A DNA stretch of 64,000 bases from Hofstenia miamia (GCA_900660155.1 CABFPE010000727.1:44317-108316); one strand, 5' to 3'. Positions 1-12,731 are shown, counted from the stretch's first letter. A program made the numbers and translations. Notes: generated by a model from the sequence alone, not told the origin.

Positions 1-17
1 TATATATATATATATAT
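1..17. repeat. (TA)n microsatellite at window edge
   Basis: A pure TA dinucleotide run opens the window, so its true left end is unknown. Confidence 0.9.
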
Positions 18-728
18 TTCTATAAAAATGGTGTAAGATGCAAGCAAGCTACAAAGCTTCTATAATTATTCCAAGTATATTCTTTTTAAGAATAAGGTTT
101 GTTAGTATAATATGTGACTATGCTAGTTTCCCATTTATATCATATGTCTTAATAATACAAATGATGCAATATGGTTTTGCTAAAAATCCGTATTTTCAGT
201 TTATCTATAGTCTCTGCATAAAAACACATTTTAGGTGGATTAACATCACTGTAAATTCTTGTCCACATTTGCATAGAATCAAATTGTATTACCAATTACC
301 TAATTAATCCAAGCTTCCTATAAAATGTGTAAAACATAAAATATAACATATGCACATTTAAGCTATTAATGGACACTTGTGAATTATTTGTGTGCAATTA
401 TATGAAAATAAAGTGAAACTTACTTGGAAAGGTATGTGATATAAAAACTGAATGCTTCAATATAGTTATATAAAATGACAATAATATTTGTCACATATAG
501 CATGTGAATCTAATTGGTTAGAGATTCATTTGCTTATGTTAGCAACTATAAATTACTATGTAGGTTGAAATCACGATGTAAACTGAACAAGAAAATATCA
601 GCATAAGAACACCAGTATATATTAAACTTATAAAATCTTATGTATTCAAATAATTCATGGTATTTATATTTTTATCAGTAATCTATAATTTTTTAATAAA
701 TTTTAAATGCCCATGAAATGTCCTAAAT

Positions 729-952
729 TTAAAACATAAGTAGAAAATTCCCTAAAAATTGCATGTTTTGAATATCAAAAATGTTTAAATCCTTGCTTTT
801 CTTTATGCTATGTTCACATACAGATTCTAGGAAAAATGAAGTTGAGATTGACTTCAAACAATTAAAATTTTCAATAATAAATTTTATTGTAGAAATTTCA
901 ATTGGAATTATTTCACCAAGGGGCCAAAAATATTCATCAAGGGTTTGATCCA
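729..952 (-). CDS. Candidate orphan terminal exon, unknown protein
   Basis: On the minus strand a plausible acceptor (ATATTTTAG) is followed at once by a 74-codon open frame ending in TAA. It starts VDQTLDEYFWPLGE and later contains FFLESVCEHSIKKSKDLNIF. Charged and hydrophobic residues are mixed as in a folded protein and not in the biased way of random AT-rich frames. I recognise no domain. It could be the last exon of a minus-strand gene, possibly of the MOSPD2-like gene further right, but it does not resemble an MSP domain. It could also be a chance frame. Confidence 0.25.
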
Positions 953-1395
953 CTAAAATATTAATTCAAAGTAAGAAATTGTTTTAAAGTTAGTAGACTT
1001 ATCCAGACTTCCATTGAAAATCAGTGAATTGCAATAAGTTATGCCAGTTTGATAGATTAGTAGATACAGCTAAAACAGTAATAGCTATATAGAAAAAATA
1101 TTCTATATTGCCTGATGTAAATTACTTAAGCTCTTAAAGATATAATGATATTTAGAAAGGCTTACCTGCATTATTCTTATGCATAATACTCATTAAATCC
1201 CAGAATAACTCCTGCATTTGATTTCAAGTTTTATAAATTTTTAGGAAAACATGTTGCGTTTCTTCTGATTTTTGCAATATAATTTTGAGGAACACAGCTT
1301 TCAAAAAATTTAGAATTGATTAAAACATTGTTTAATGATTTAGTTTTGTGTTAAACAGTGATTATTGAACCTTTGCCTGCTGCACTCTCCCACAG

Positions 1396-1629
1396 CAGAT
1401 TTTGGAGATTCTTCAACAGGATCAGATAAATCAAGAAAACCTAGAATGTGTGGTACAATTATTTCCCCTGAATTACTCATCCTTTTCCTGTCAGAATTTA
1501 GAGAAATTAATGAATTTCACAATTTTTTATGGTTGTTATTGTGATGTCCCACTTGAAAGTGAAATTTTATCTAAAAAAATGGAGCTAATGTTTCATTCAA
1601 CTGATTATTATAATTGGAATCTAATCTGA
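1396..1629 (+). CDS. Candidate orphan terminal exon, unknown protein
   Basis: A good acceptor (CTGCACTCTCCCACAG) precedes a frame reading QILEILQQDQINQENLECVV and ending YYNWNLI-stop. An AATAAA lies about 100 bases after the stop. A second frame from the same acceptor (DFGDSSTGSDKSRKPRMCGT) is open for about 48 codons, so the reading frame is not certain. No family is recognised. The combination of acceptor, open frame and polyadenylation signal suggests the last exon of a plus-strand gene whose body lies left of the window. Confidence 0.3.
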   Translation, partial: QILEILQQDQINQENLECVVQLFPLNYSSFSCQNLEKLMNFTIFYGCYCDVPLESEILSKKMELMFHSTDYYNWNLI

Positions 1630-1726
1630 ATATAGTTTTGATGAGTGGTCTGAATATAATTCAAATGTACAGACCTAATTGAGAAAGCATAAGCAAAATG
1701 ATCCAAGTGAGCTTATTTTGTGAATG

Positions 1727-1732
1727 AATAAA
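1727..1732 (+). terminator. AATAAA polyadenylation signal candidate
   Basis: A canonical hexamer follows the stop of the candidate plus-strand terminal exon by about 100 bases. In DNA this AT-rich the hexamer is common by chance, so it only adds weight to the exon call. Confidence 0.3.
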
Positions 1733-4700
1733 AATATTGCATTGCAAATATAATTGAAAAGTTGGTGGTTACAGTACAATCCAAAAAAGTTAGCCTGACA
1801 TTTACAAAATTAAATATTATAATTTATCTTATTAATTAGAATTACTTAACTTTCCAAATAAAATATCTTATTTTAGGGTTTCCAAAAAACATTAAATTGT
1901 TGTTAAAACGTTTGCAATGTACAAATTGATTATAATTCTATGTGGTTGACACTGCTTAACCTGTACTCATTCTGTAGGCTAAGTTTTATGAAAAGGGGTT
2001 TAACAACTTAAGCTTTGTAGATCATTTGAAGCTTTAGTCTTTATCTTTGTGAACTTATCTTTAACACAAGTAGGAAAAAGCTAGCTTTTATCTTTCAAGT
2101 TTTATGTTTATGTTACATTAGAAATTATGTGCATCAAATATATTTAATAGTAGCAATTACTATTTTTGCACATTTTTATATAATATTTACAAAAGTAAAG
2201 GAATGCCCAAATGCACAAATATATTAAATGAAGCTGCATCCATAAATGTACAATAAAACAAAAAGACAAATAAAAAACAAACAGTTAAAATTCATAACAA
2301 ATTACAACTAAAAATATCCGCATGCATAAAGTAACAAAACAAGTTTTAATAATTTCACCATAAATTTAATGAATTAGAAGAGCCAAATTTTAACTGTTGG
2401 GTAAGTAAGTTTTCTCTTAGTCTATTTTAAATTTTCTTAAGCAGTGGTTGTAAATACATTTTTCCCAATGTTTATTCTTTACTTGTGCTATATTTATGCA
2501 TTTATTTAGGCTTTTGTTTTACTTAAGATATGTATTTCAAAATGTGTTCCATAGATATATTTAAATATTTTAATAATTCCACTGTAAGTGTTTATATATT
2601 ATGTTGATAAAATTGATGTTTTGTGAATTTTGTCCTCAACATTATGCTTGTCGAAATTAAAAATGGTATGAATTGCCAATATTTGATTTTTCTGTTCCAG
2701 ACTTATGCTGTTTAATAATATGTAAGAATATCTGTATTGACTTAGAACAAATGCTTCAATATATAGGCCTTTGTCTTTTGTAAACTTCTATATTTGCTTT
2801 AGATATTATATACCTATTGCCTTTTTTGTACTTTTTTCTGAAAAAATTTATTGAAATTAAACTTGGTATCTATTTTCACTCCTATATATGTGATCTTGTC
2901 TGCAGGTTCATTACTGAAGAATCATTTGATACATTAATGTTTAAATTGTTTACAAGGGGTTTGGTATCATTTGGTATGAAGACAATGAACTGCATTTTAT
3001 CTTTATTTCCTGTTAACTTGTTTTGAGTAAAAGATTTCATTATGTAATTAACTGCAAAAGTCTCATTGCAATATGTAAAAAGACTTAGAATTTTTTTACT
3101 TCTTTAAGCAAATATGATATGCTTTTTGTTTGAATTTGCTGCTACATATCTTTTTTATATGTGACATAAAATAGCTTGGATAATGTAATTTGAATGCAGA
3201 ATTTTCTGCTGATTTCATCAATATATAGTTTGTGTAGATTAATCCTACACTAAGTCAAATTCTGATTGTTTATACTTTTGTGCTTCAAAAAAGTACCCCG
3301 TTAAGTAATTTAAATGTTACAATATTTTGAACAATATTTCAAGCATTAATTTAATTGTTTGCTATCTAATTTGAATGTTCCATTGGCTTCAATTAATTTT
3401 TTACAAATTATTTGTGCGGTTCTAAAATCCATTTTTTAATCAAAGCTTGATCCATTTTCAATTGCTTCCTGATTTTCGTCTTTTGTGACATTTCCTTGGC
3501 CTAAAACATAATATTAGAGTGACCATTTAATTCCCATTTTGCATAATCCATTGACTAACAAAACAATTTACATAGAATTTAAATACAAGGCTGTTGTAGT
3601 CATAATACTAGGATAGATAAATTATCAGTTATTAAATTGTAAACATTGTATCTAATATAGAATCTCTTATCTTATCTAATCTTATCTTATAGTTACATTA
3701 AATGCTTTAAGGTTATATATGCTCAAGGTAAGACAATAGAAAATTTTTTGAATTGAAATGAAAATGTTGGCAGGTTAAATCTAGCACATTTATAAGTTTG
3801 GTAATAGTGTTCACACTTGTAACTAATGATAATACTGCTAAGCTATTTCTTGCCAATTGACAAGGTCCTGTATTTCAAATTTAGCCATTTTTGTAAAGTT
3901 TTCTGTTCTATATGTTTAATAAACCAGCTTTTCTCATAGAGAAGCAATTTATTTAAAATTTATATAGAAATGTCAATAGATTTGAGTTATTTTATTACAA
4001 AATATAATCAAGAATATCACAAATGCAATGCCACAACTAAGTAAGATGGGAAGAAATATGCTTAAGCGTTCCATAGCATTAAATTAAAAGGAAGTCCTGC
4101 AATTAAGCAATAGAAAATTTAAACTTATTTGACAGGCAGACATGTATTATCAAAGTCATTCAATGAAGTATGGCTCACAAATTTTATTGAACTAGAGCTG
4201 TAATAAATTTTGAAAATATGCATAATATCAAAAATTTATCAGTATTTAATTGCTAATCATAAATTATACTTTTTTTCTACATTGTCAAAGTATAAATGGC
4301 AATGTTAGTGGAACTCACATGAGAAGTAAAAAAACATACATAATTATAAATTAGCTGGGAAATTCTTAAGTATTTACAATTATTTTCTTTGATTTTTGAG
4401 GTAACTACAGAATTAAAACAAATTTTTTTTTTAATTAAAACAAATACAATTTATGCATATTGCAAAATTTAAACTTAACAATATCAATAAAAAGCTCTCA
4501 CAGCCGTTCTTGCATCAAAACTATACATATAAGTACTCATTTCCTCTCTACCTTGGTTTCAAGTTTCTATTAGGTCTCTAAGGGGTACTCAATATTAAAA
4601 TATATACCGTTTTTGTAAAATAGGCTATGAGAATTAATTAAACCTCATTATTTCTAATTTTTCTAAAGAACATCAAAGACATGCTTCAAGAAAATCTGAA

Positions 4701-5120
4701 CTTGGTATTGAGTGCTAGAATTTGAAGTGCAAGTGGATTTTACTTATTTGTTCTGAAATTTAGGATTTTCATTTCAAAGTAATTAATTTTCCCGTCAAAT
4801 TAGCCGATCAATGCACAAAAAAAAGATTTTTCACAACCGCGACCTTTTAAAAGCCCTCTCACAATTTATCTTAATCTTAAACAGCCTTGTCTTTTTTTTT
4901 AAAAGGCAAACATTTTTTCCACATTTAAAACCCAAGCCTATTTCCAAATTTGAAAATCTTGGGATATGGGTAGGTCAATTAGGGAACATACTTTAATACA
5001 ATTCTGAAAATTTCTATTAAAGCTTATTGCTGTGGTAGAGATTGTTGAAAAGTTTAACAATTTTCCTTTTGAAAATTTTGATTTTTTGAAAAAAGATTTG
5101 AATGCTCTCCGTACCTAATG
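1733..5120. other. AT-rich stretch without recognisable genes
   Basis: Mostly unique-looking AT-rich sequence with short homopolymer runs and a small TCTTATC-type simple repeat near 3660-3690. A minus-strand acceptor-like site near 3500 leads into a short frame (AKEMSQKTKIRKQLKMDQAL), too weak to call. I see no RNA gene or transposon end. Confidence 0.5.
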
Positions 5121-5125
5121 TTAAT

Positions 5126-5345
5126 GTATTTAGAAGGTTTTGAGCCCCTGGAGGCAGCAAAGAACTTTACTGTTTCTTGATGTTCGCAAAGATATTCCAA
5201 GCCCATTGAGGAGTGCCGTGCGCAAAGTCAGAGGTCGTGGGACAGAGCCATATCGTGGATTTAAAGCAAAAAAGAAACAGGAGACGTTCCTATATCATGT
5301 TGTGCTTTCAGATTGAACAAAGCTTTAATAGTTTTGGAGCTATAA
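5126..5345. other. GC-richer island of unknown origin
   Basis: Within very AT-rich surroundings this block is clearly richer in G and C, with CpG-containing words such as GTGCCGTGCGC and GGTCGTGGGAC. Neither strand has a long open frame. The plus strand reads GVPCAKSEVVGQSHIVDLKQ between stops. It looks like a decayed piece of a foreign or coding sequence, perhaps a transposon remnant, but I cannot assign a family. Confidence 0.35.
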
Positions 5346-5765
5346 GCGTTTAAATTTTTTTATAGGATCATGACAATTTTCAAAAATCCCCAGGTTTTTT
5401 AATGTTAAAATTACATGAAATTTATGATGTAACGATTTTGCAGAAAAATGGATATCTGATTCATACTAAAGTAAAGTAACATATATTTTCAATACCTGCT
5501 ACAACCCACTCTTAACCCGCAAAACAAAGCTTCATCACACTGGGTTTCTAATTATTTAATTATTTTTAAAAGCATATTTGTCTCAAATAATACATTTTTT
5601 AAATATTTTAATAAAAATACTTCTCTCTTTGCTTGATGAGTCAACGTTATAAAAAATTACAGTACTGTATGAAAAATTTTATTTTTTCAGATTTGGAACT
5701 TTATGTAAAAATCTTCTCTAACATATTGTTTGTATAAAACATTGTATACTGGTATAAAAAGTAAC

Positions 5766-6027
5766 CTTCTTTTGCATGCAGTTGATTTCTAAATTCTCTA
5801 TCTGTTTCATTAAGATATTGCATTGAATATTCAAATGTGCAATTGCCTCCCATTGATGTAGGGAGAACGTCTTTGCTAATGAAATTCTCTACTGACTGCT
5901 TATCAACGAAATGAATCCGTTTGACAAAAATAGGGTTGATCCATGTTTTTATGACTTTCCAAGTTGCAGTGAAAATAGCAGGCATTTCAAAAAATATCAG
6001 TCGAGAAAGAAAGAATGGATAATATTC
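5766..6027 (-). CDS. MOSPD2: MOSPD2-like gene, exon 3 (CRAL-TRIO C-terminal part)
   Basis: The acceptor TTCTTTAG is followed in phase 0 by EYYPFFLSRLIFFEMPAIFT, then ATWKVIKTWINPIF, DKQSVENFISKDVLP and SMGGNCTFEYSM. This matches, residue class by residue class, the stretch of vertebrate MOSPD2 that reads YYPKYLSKIVIFDMPWLMNA, KIVKTWLGP, and later LPPHMGG with FKYS. It forms the end of the CRAL-TRIO lipid-binding fold. MOSPD2 is an ER-anchored contact-site protein whose MSP domain binds FFAT motifs. The donor is my best guess (AAAGAAG|GTTACT); the frame stays open to 5701. No MSP-domain exon was found in the remaining 5.7 kb, so the 3' half is either outside the window, too diverged to see, or absent. 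Confidence 0.85.
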
Positions 6028-6092
6028 CTAAAGAATAGTTATGCTTTAGGCTGAATAATGACAGATCTAAAGATATATATATATATATATAT

Positions 6093-6350
6093 GACGACTA
6101 CACGGGAAAAGAGCATATATCACAATTTGGGATTTTTTTCAGTTATTGCCGCCATTATGTACACCATGATCCAAAGTGTCTTCCGAATATCACTGTTTTG
6201 TCAAAAAGGGGATATGTCTCATTTATTGCAAGGAAAAGAAGGCTTGTACTTGGTAAGAAGGGCATATACCCACTTTGAAAAGAGGCAAAAGGGCATAAGT
6301 CCGGTTCTCAGGGTCACTGTGACATATACACTTTTTCCCGTATAGTTTTC
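6093..6350. mobile_element. Small TIR element (MITE) in a TA tract
   Basis: The left end GACGACTACACGGGAAAA and the reverse complement of the right end GAAAACTATACGGGAAAA match over about 34 bases with few differences. The 258-bp element is bordered on both sides by (TA)n, which fits the TA target choice of Tc1/mariner-type MITEs. It has no coding capacity. Confidence 0.65.
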
Positions 6351-6409
6351 ATATATATATATATATATGTATATATATACAGTATATATATACATAAGTT
6401 ACATATAAG

Positions 6410-6441
6410 CAGGGCCTTCTTTAATATTAAAGAAGGCCCTG
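6410..6441. repeat. Perfect 32-bp palindrome
   Basis: CAGGGCCTTCTTTAAT is followed directly by its exact reverse complement, with no loop. Flanking TATAAG/CTTATA words extend the symmetry imperfectly. It sits 60 bp right of the MITE above and next to (TA)n. It may be the collapsed remains of a foldback element. Confidence 0.85.
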
Positions 6442-7120
6442 ATATAAGTTAAGATAATGTTAAACTCATGAATAGTAGAATTGAATAATGTATTTTTATT
6501 GTATGTCACTTTTTGTGTTCTTCTGTTTACAACCAAAATATTTGTTGTTGTGGAACAACATTGCATTTTAATGGATATAAGATTACTGTATTTTTGAAAT
6601 TATTTTTTCTATGCTCCTGGCATTCTATATTATCAAGCCTTGTTGAATTGATCTTGAGTAGTCAATTTTTCGAATGTTCTTTATTTGGGTAAAGACTACA
6701 ACAAACTTTGTGGAATTATTGCGAACTCTTTCTGTCACTAATAATCCAAAAGCTATTTTTGCATAATATATATAGTTTTGAATTTGTCATATTTTCATGG
6801 CATGCATTGAGAAAAAAAATAAAATGAAACTTTTTATCACTAAAAATAATAATTGGTGCGTGAAGAGGTTAATATGATAAACATCCATTAAACTAGGAAA
6901 GATGTAAGAATTGAGCTCCTACATCAAATATGTGGAAGAAGTGCTAAAAATTAACAGTGCGGAAAGAAATTTAAATATGGTTAAAACAGCTTCTGAAAAT
7001 TCGTATTTAGAACACACACACACTTATATTTCCAAAGTTAATTTCTGAATTTTAAGTGTGATTTTTGTTAATAGTTTAAAATATATTTCTAGATTGCAAG
7101 TTTAACTTCGTGCATATACC

Positions 7121-7122
<2 letters not shown>

Positions 7123-7194
<72 letters not shown>

Positions 7195-7206
7195 ATATAT
7201 ATATAT
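7123..7206. repeat. (TA)n microsatellite
   Basis: About 80 bases of TA dinucleotide with a single interruption (ATCAATAT) near the right end. Confidence 0.95.
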
Positions 7207-9422
7207 ACATTTTTATGTAAGTAAATAAGTTTCGTGTAAAGCACACATATATTAGCTTTCAAATGCAGTTTATTAGAACTATGTCATATTGGTAAAGTAG
7301 ATTTCTGCTATTATATTAGAAAATAGGCGTTTAGGTTAAAAATACTTGAAGCTTGTAAATTTTTAAACAAATTCTTTGTTTTTATAAATATTTGAGAAAA
7401 AGCACCGAACATTAATATTAAAAGCACCCAAATATTGTTAATAGGTGTTTATGGTTATAAAAAGAATTTTGTCAAAATTCAAATACAACCCTGCAATTAT
7501 CTCAAAGCTTAAAATTGGATTGAGTTATGTGGATTGATTTAACATATATAGTTTTTATATAAGATTTTGGTTTGAAATAAAAACTAGTTCCACCCCTTGT
7601 GCTTTATACGTTGTTATTTGTTGGAAGTGAGCCAAGTTGGTGAAAATCTGGAATCATTGTTAACTTATTCTCGACATATATTACATTCTATTATTGTTTC
7701 CAGAACAATTGTAAAATATTTAGCATAATAAAGTTGCTAAAACAAATTAAAGTTAAGCTTTGAAAGTTTCCTGTGCAATATTGTATTGGAGAGTCAAGTT
7801 TATCCAAATATAGGAGACGAGAACTGTTCGATTTACATACTATAACACTAAGTTTGTTATAAATAAAAATCAAGTAGTGATTAAATAATTTAGAAATTCA
7901 AGAAAAACGGTATAGGAGCATATTACAAACTTGCAGTTATAGAAAAAAGTAAGAATTTGAAACAGGATTAAATTGCTTATATATTAAATTGTTGCTTGCA
8001 AGCATTTTCCCTAATTTCAATCTTTGCTTGAATCAACAACATAGAAAGAAAAGTATAAAGGTTCAGTGAGCGGGTACCCATACAGAAAAGCCTAAAATAC
8101 GAAAAATATAAGTTATACTGGCAATATTAGCCTTATGTGATAAAGCAAGTTGGAAATTGTAAAAATTTTGTTAGAAAAATTATTTTCAGTTCTGGTTGCG
8201 ATAGTAACCACGAAACTAAAGGATATAATAAGGGTAAATTAAAACTGTTTGTAGAAAATAAAATTCTCAATACAACTACAATAATTTTTTAGTATAAACT
8301 TTACGACTAATTGCTAATTTGCATAAATATGCATATCGAACGACTTATTTTTCTCATAAATACAAAATGGATTTTTTCTCATTGTTAGTGTATAGAGGAA
8401 TTGTTCTGGAACATTCTTTCCAAAAATCAAGTCAAGTAATAAGTACCAGACATGAGTTATGATTGTTCGACTGTAGGTAAATATGAAAAAATTGTTAAAA
8501 AATTAAATAGCATGGCAGTACAACAGTATTCAGATTATCAGAAATTGTATAAATCTTTTTAAATTTTTTGAATAAATTACTTAAGAATAAGAAATATTTT
8601 CAAAAAAGGAATTAGGCAGAATTATAAGGATGGATTAAAGTTTTAAAATATGCAAAAAATAATAATTGATAAAAATTGCAAGTAACCGTTTTTCCTGTAG
8701 AGGAACCGCCTTAATTGGATATGGCCTATAATAAATAGTGCAGATACAGTTTGCAAAGAATCAGTGGCTGGCAAAATCAACTTCCCTGATTCTCATGGCT
8801 ATGAGTTGGCCTGGCAAATTAAAATCTTTAGGTGTAAATCTACAAAAAATCAAGAATGCGTTATAAATACAAAAACTCGTTGTTTCTTTATTGCATTGTT
8901 TTCTTAGACTTTCATTTAATGTGAGAACTGATTGCAATATTTACATTCAATCACAATGTAAATGTTGTCATTGTTTACTACATTTACTTTGGCAAGGAAT
9001 ATGCACAAAAATTATGAATTACTCGTAGCGTGTTCTTCACGTTAATTTTTTTAAAAAAATTTAGATAAAATACCAAGGAAATACTATAAGAATCTAAGCA
9101 TCATGACATTTAAAATTATCATAAATATTAAAACTAGTTTTAATATTTGTGATATATGAAGAGTATCATCATATATTGATACAACCTGTTTAAAAATACA
9201 AATTCTTAGTATACATTTTTTCACAAATATTCTTTCATATTATGTAGAATAAGTGGTTCTTATAAATGGTGGACCTCTTAGCCCTTGCAGCTAGGGTTAG
9301 AATTATATGATAATATTTTCAGTTATAGTCCAGTAGAAAATGTTTATCTACATATAAAAATTAGAAATTATTGATTTTTGAAACATATGCTGCATCTCTT
9401 AATCTTAAAAAAAATTGTTTAC

Positions 9423-9661
9423 CTGAAAAGTTTGAAGAATGAATTTTACAAGATCCATATCGAAGTTTTTGAGTTTAGTTTTGTAAAGATCAAATATGAT
9501 GGTTAGATTTGGATCTTCCTCCAGCCAAAATATAAGCTCATATAAATAGACGCCTATTTGTTGCCAATGAGATCGCAATTTGCTCTCTTTCGAGAATGTT
9601 TTCATTACTAACCATAGAAGATTTTTGCCTTCTTTATCATGACCACGAAGGAATAGAACAC
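9423..9661 (-). CDS. MOSPD2: MOSPD2-like gene, exon 2 (CRAL-TRIO central part)
   Basis: After the acceptor CATTCTCTAG the phase-2 start joins exon 1 to give a glycine, then VLFLRGHDKEGKNLLWLVMK. Further on come SHWQQIGVYLYELIFWLEED and NLTIIFDLYKTKLKNFDMDL, then VKFILQTFQ and the donor CAG|GTAAAC. Vertebrate MOSPD2 has YLHGYDKEGNKLFWIRVK, then VTVMFDLSETGINSIDMDFV and RFIINCF at the same places. Phases at both ends agree with the neighbouring exons: 239 bases, two of them completing the split codon. The Asp/Gly/Phe pattern is that of the CRAL-TRIO lipid pocket. No stop or frameshift is present. Confidence 0.9.
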
Positions 9662-10097
9662 CTAGAGAATGCTATTGTTAAACTATCTAAAATATCACTC
9701 ATAGAAGTGACATTTAGATTCTTAACATTGTATAAAACTCTATGTGTAAAATTTCACTTACTTGCTTGTTATGGACTTAAATGATACAGACATAAATATA
9801 GTCTTGGACTGCATTCACTTTTAAATGCCTCTTCAAAGTTTACAAAGTATATTTATCATATATTTTTATAGAGTTATTCTATTCTTTTAATAAAAGAATT
9901 TGTTCAGAAAAAGTTTATTTATCCATTTAAGCCTTGATCAGCATTGATAAAAAACCTAATGGTCCAAGAATCAATGCATTGTATATGGCAACAGAGAAAG
10001 TGATATAATATCCTTTCGTATCAGATTGTTGCAATCTCCACTGAAATTTTAATGCATCACATCATTACCAGCACCGAGGAAGCAGGAATATAATATA

Positions 10098-10642
10098 CAG
10101 ATATGGCCAAAAGTTTAAGGACAGTAACAAAAAATACATGAAAAAGTGACTATTTAAAATTAACAAGCTTATTTTGAGGCAAAGTCTGTCAAAACGTAAA
10201 GTCTATCAAAACCAGTTAAAACCACAAGCAACATCTGCAAATTCCATCTTTTCCATGGTGGCCTGGCCAGTCTCCCGACATGAACGTTATTGAAAATCTA
10301 TGGTCTCGTGTTGATGCACTTGTACAGGAGAGTAAGCTAACGACTCGCAATGATTTAATTGGTGCCATCATCAGAGTATGGAATCATGTCATCACACCTG
10401 AACTTCTTCATAACCTAGTTGATTCCATGCCTAGGCGGATTCAGGCAGTAATTTCTGCAAAGGGATACCCAACAAAATATTAACATTTATAACATTTAAT
10501 AGTGTGTACATACTACTCTCTTTATATACTATATCTGTGTAAAATGATATTCTTTTCGAATTAATAAATTTAGTTTCTTTTGGAAATAGAATCATTTTTT
10601 CGTGTATTTATGTTACTGTCCTTAAATTTTTGGCCATAGCTG
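10098..10642 (+). mobile_element. Internally deleted Tc1/mariner element, 545 bp
   Basis: The ends CAGATATGGCCAAAAGTTTA and, on the other strand, CAGCTATGGCCAAAAATTTA continue with a shared AAGGACAGTAACA and are bordered by TA on both sides. Only the last fifth of a transposase remains inside. The rest of the coding region has been lost by internal deletion, so the copy can move only with help from another element. Confidence 0.9.
10259..10483 (+). pseudogene. Tc1 transposase C-terminal fragment
   Basis: An open frame reads WWPGQSPDMNVIENLWSRVD and runs on to VDSMPRRIQAVISAKGYPTK before the stop. This is the hallmark C-terminus of Tc1-type DDE transposases: the SPDxNxIENxW block holds the last catalytic Glu, and SMPRR..A.....G closes the protein. 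The N-terminal DNA-binding domains and the first two catalytic Asp residues are missing. Confidence 0.9.
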
Positions 10643-12365
10643 TAGAATGTAAGTTTAGCAATTGCTGCTATGACTTGGCAAGGCTTCGAAACAGATTATG
10701 AGAAAATATCCATAACCTAATATTAATCTTATCGTTCCAACGTGACTCTAACCTTGAACAGCTTGAAATTTTTTAGATTTTCTATGGGTTCTTGAAAAGA
10801 TCTTAGCCCTTTAACGACCCCAAATATACAATTCAGTTTTCCATACACTTAAAATTCTAAGATGTATGTAACCAACATATAAATTTGTAGAACAGTAAAA
10901 TAATAATATAAAAAACTGTATACATTCAAATGTAGTCATTACGCGTCCTCATGCTAGTTAGAAGGTTAAAGACTTATAACTAGAGCGCCTAAAAGTCAAT
11001 AAATTCAAAATGCTTTTTCCGTGACAAACATTGCAAAATTTGCTTAACCATAACAATTTCGAATTGCACAAATATTTAGTTATGGTTGTAAGCTCAAAAA
11101 ATAAAAAATATTTTGTTAGGTCAAAATTTCATTCTAATTTCCAAATATGGTTAAAATCGATTACGTATTTAGAAAATTTCGTTATTTTTTGTGAAGATTC
11201 TCATCAATATTTGCATTCAAATTAAACTAGATGTTCTAATGCCATAATTGAACAAATTTCTTCACACTTTTTCAAATTATTAACAAAGGATGGTTGATTT
11301 TCGGTTGGAAACCTTAAACATTATATTCGGTCATTTATAAACAATACTTTGTTACACGTTTTAAGCAATAACTCAGATTGAAGTGGTTCAAAATTTCATT
11401 ATTGGGTAAAAATAAGGTGCAATACTTATGACTAATCAAATAATAAGGATGTCCAAAGCTTGAAGTTTCCAAAAGATGGAGGAGCGTTGCCTCTTTCCAA
11501 TACCAGTTCAATTAGTTCTATTTGCGCACTATAGGCCTCAATGGGTTTTGGTGGCTATTCGCATAGTAATGAAAAGATTAAGAAAAATTTTTTGAAAATC
11601 TTGGTGTTCATGAGATTTATACGCAATTAAAAGATACTTGAAGACACTGTCACATACCCTAAAAGATTCTAGTTTGCATTTGAATGTTCATGTAAAAGAA
11701 AATATTAAACAAAATTTGTTACAGACTTAGAGAGGTGTGCGGATTGAACTGTTGTAGTTTATAGTTGATTTGAATCTCTCAGATTTATAATATTATATTG
11801 GATTGATATTTCGTGAATAGAATATCTTTTGATGCAGCAAGCAGCAAGAGGGGGGACGGATTGCCCAATATTTCTGAGACTGCAAAAAACAGATTTACAA
11901 AACTGCATGTCAAGGAGAGCATAAATAAATGAATGAAGTTTTCTAGAGTAGAGGTTAAAATTATCCTCGTAAAATAGTAGTAACACATGTAGGAAACTAT
12001 TAAATCGCATTCTTGATATACAAACACTAAAATATGCAAAGTGCTAACGTTTTAACTGTCCCCCTTAAAATGCGGAGATCCGCGTTTTTTTTAAAATCTG
12101 AGCGTGTGTTTTAGATCTCGGTTTTGCAGGGGCTACTGTAGTCACGATAATACGAAAAAATGTATCGCTGCATGAGCAAATTGAAAAATTGCAATTTTGC
12201 ATACTTCAACGCTTTGCTTTACTTCATAATGATATAAATATATACTTCATAAACTACATGAAATGTGTCGAATGTAGAATGTGTTAAAATGATGAAAACT
12301 TGTTGGTTTAGTAAATATTTAAAAAGTAATGATTTCTTGCATAGCAAGGCTTATGAACGAAAAAG

Positions 12366-12366
<1 letters not shown>

Positions 12367-12392
<26 letters not shown>
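12367..12392. repeat. (TA)n microsatellite
   Basis: A short TA run in the first MOSPD2-like intron. Confidence 0.85.
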
Positions 12393-12405
<13 letters not shown>

Positions 12406-12730
12406 TATAGTTATTTCGTCAAAATCATACAGATGGTGAATTCTATATGTGATAACATTTGGACATATTTAGGTCATAAATGTCAAACATATTTCCATTA
12501 TTTGATTTAACAATATCCTCCAAACATCTGTAGAACAATATTCTGATATCAACAAATGCTTTTATACAATTCAATTAAAAATTATTTTTAAAAAAATAAG
12601 TTCCTTTCCTTAAATTCAATTAACACGCTTGCATGTCCTACTTAAGGTACAAATAAAATAGTCGATTTCTGTATCTTTATAATTAGTTTGCCTTCGTTAT
12701 CTAATTTACATGAGAAACTAAAGTAATAAC

Positions 12731-12731
<1 letters not shown>

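Larger units (their letters stand above)
6028..9422 (-). other. MOSPD2-like intron 2
   Basis: A 3.4-kb intron that joins two phase-0 exon ends (TTTCAG|GTAAAC to TTTAG|GAATAT). It holds a small TIR element, a perfect palindrome, and the longest (TA)n tract of the window at 7123-7206. Otherwise it is AT-rich sequence with nothing recognisable. Confidence 0.75.

Noticed and set aside
3400-3520. Minus-strand frame AKEMSQKTKIRKQLKMDQAL after an acceptor-like site, possible further MOSPD2 exon
   Set aside because: Short, ends at a stop, and does not match the MSP domain or the acidic linker.
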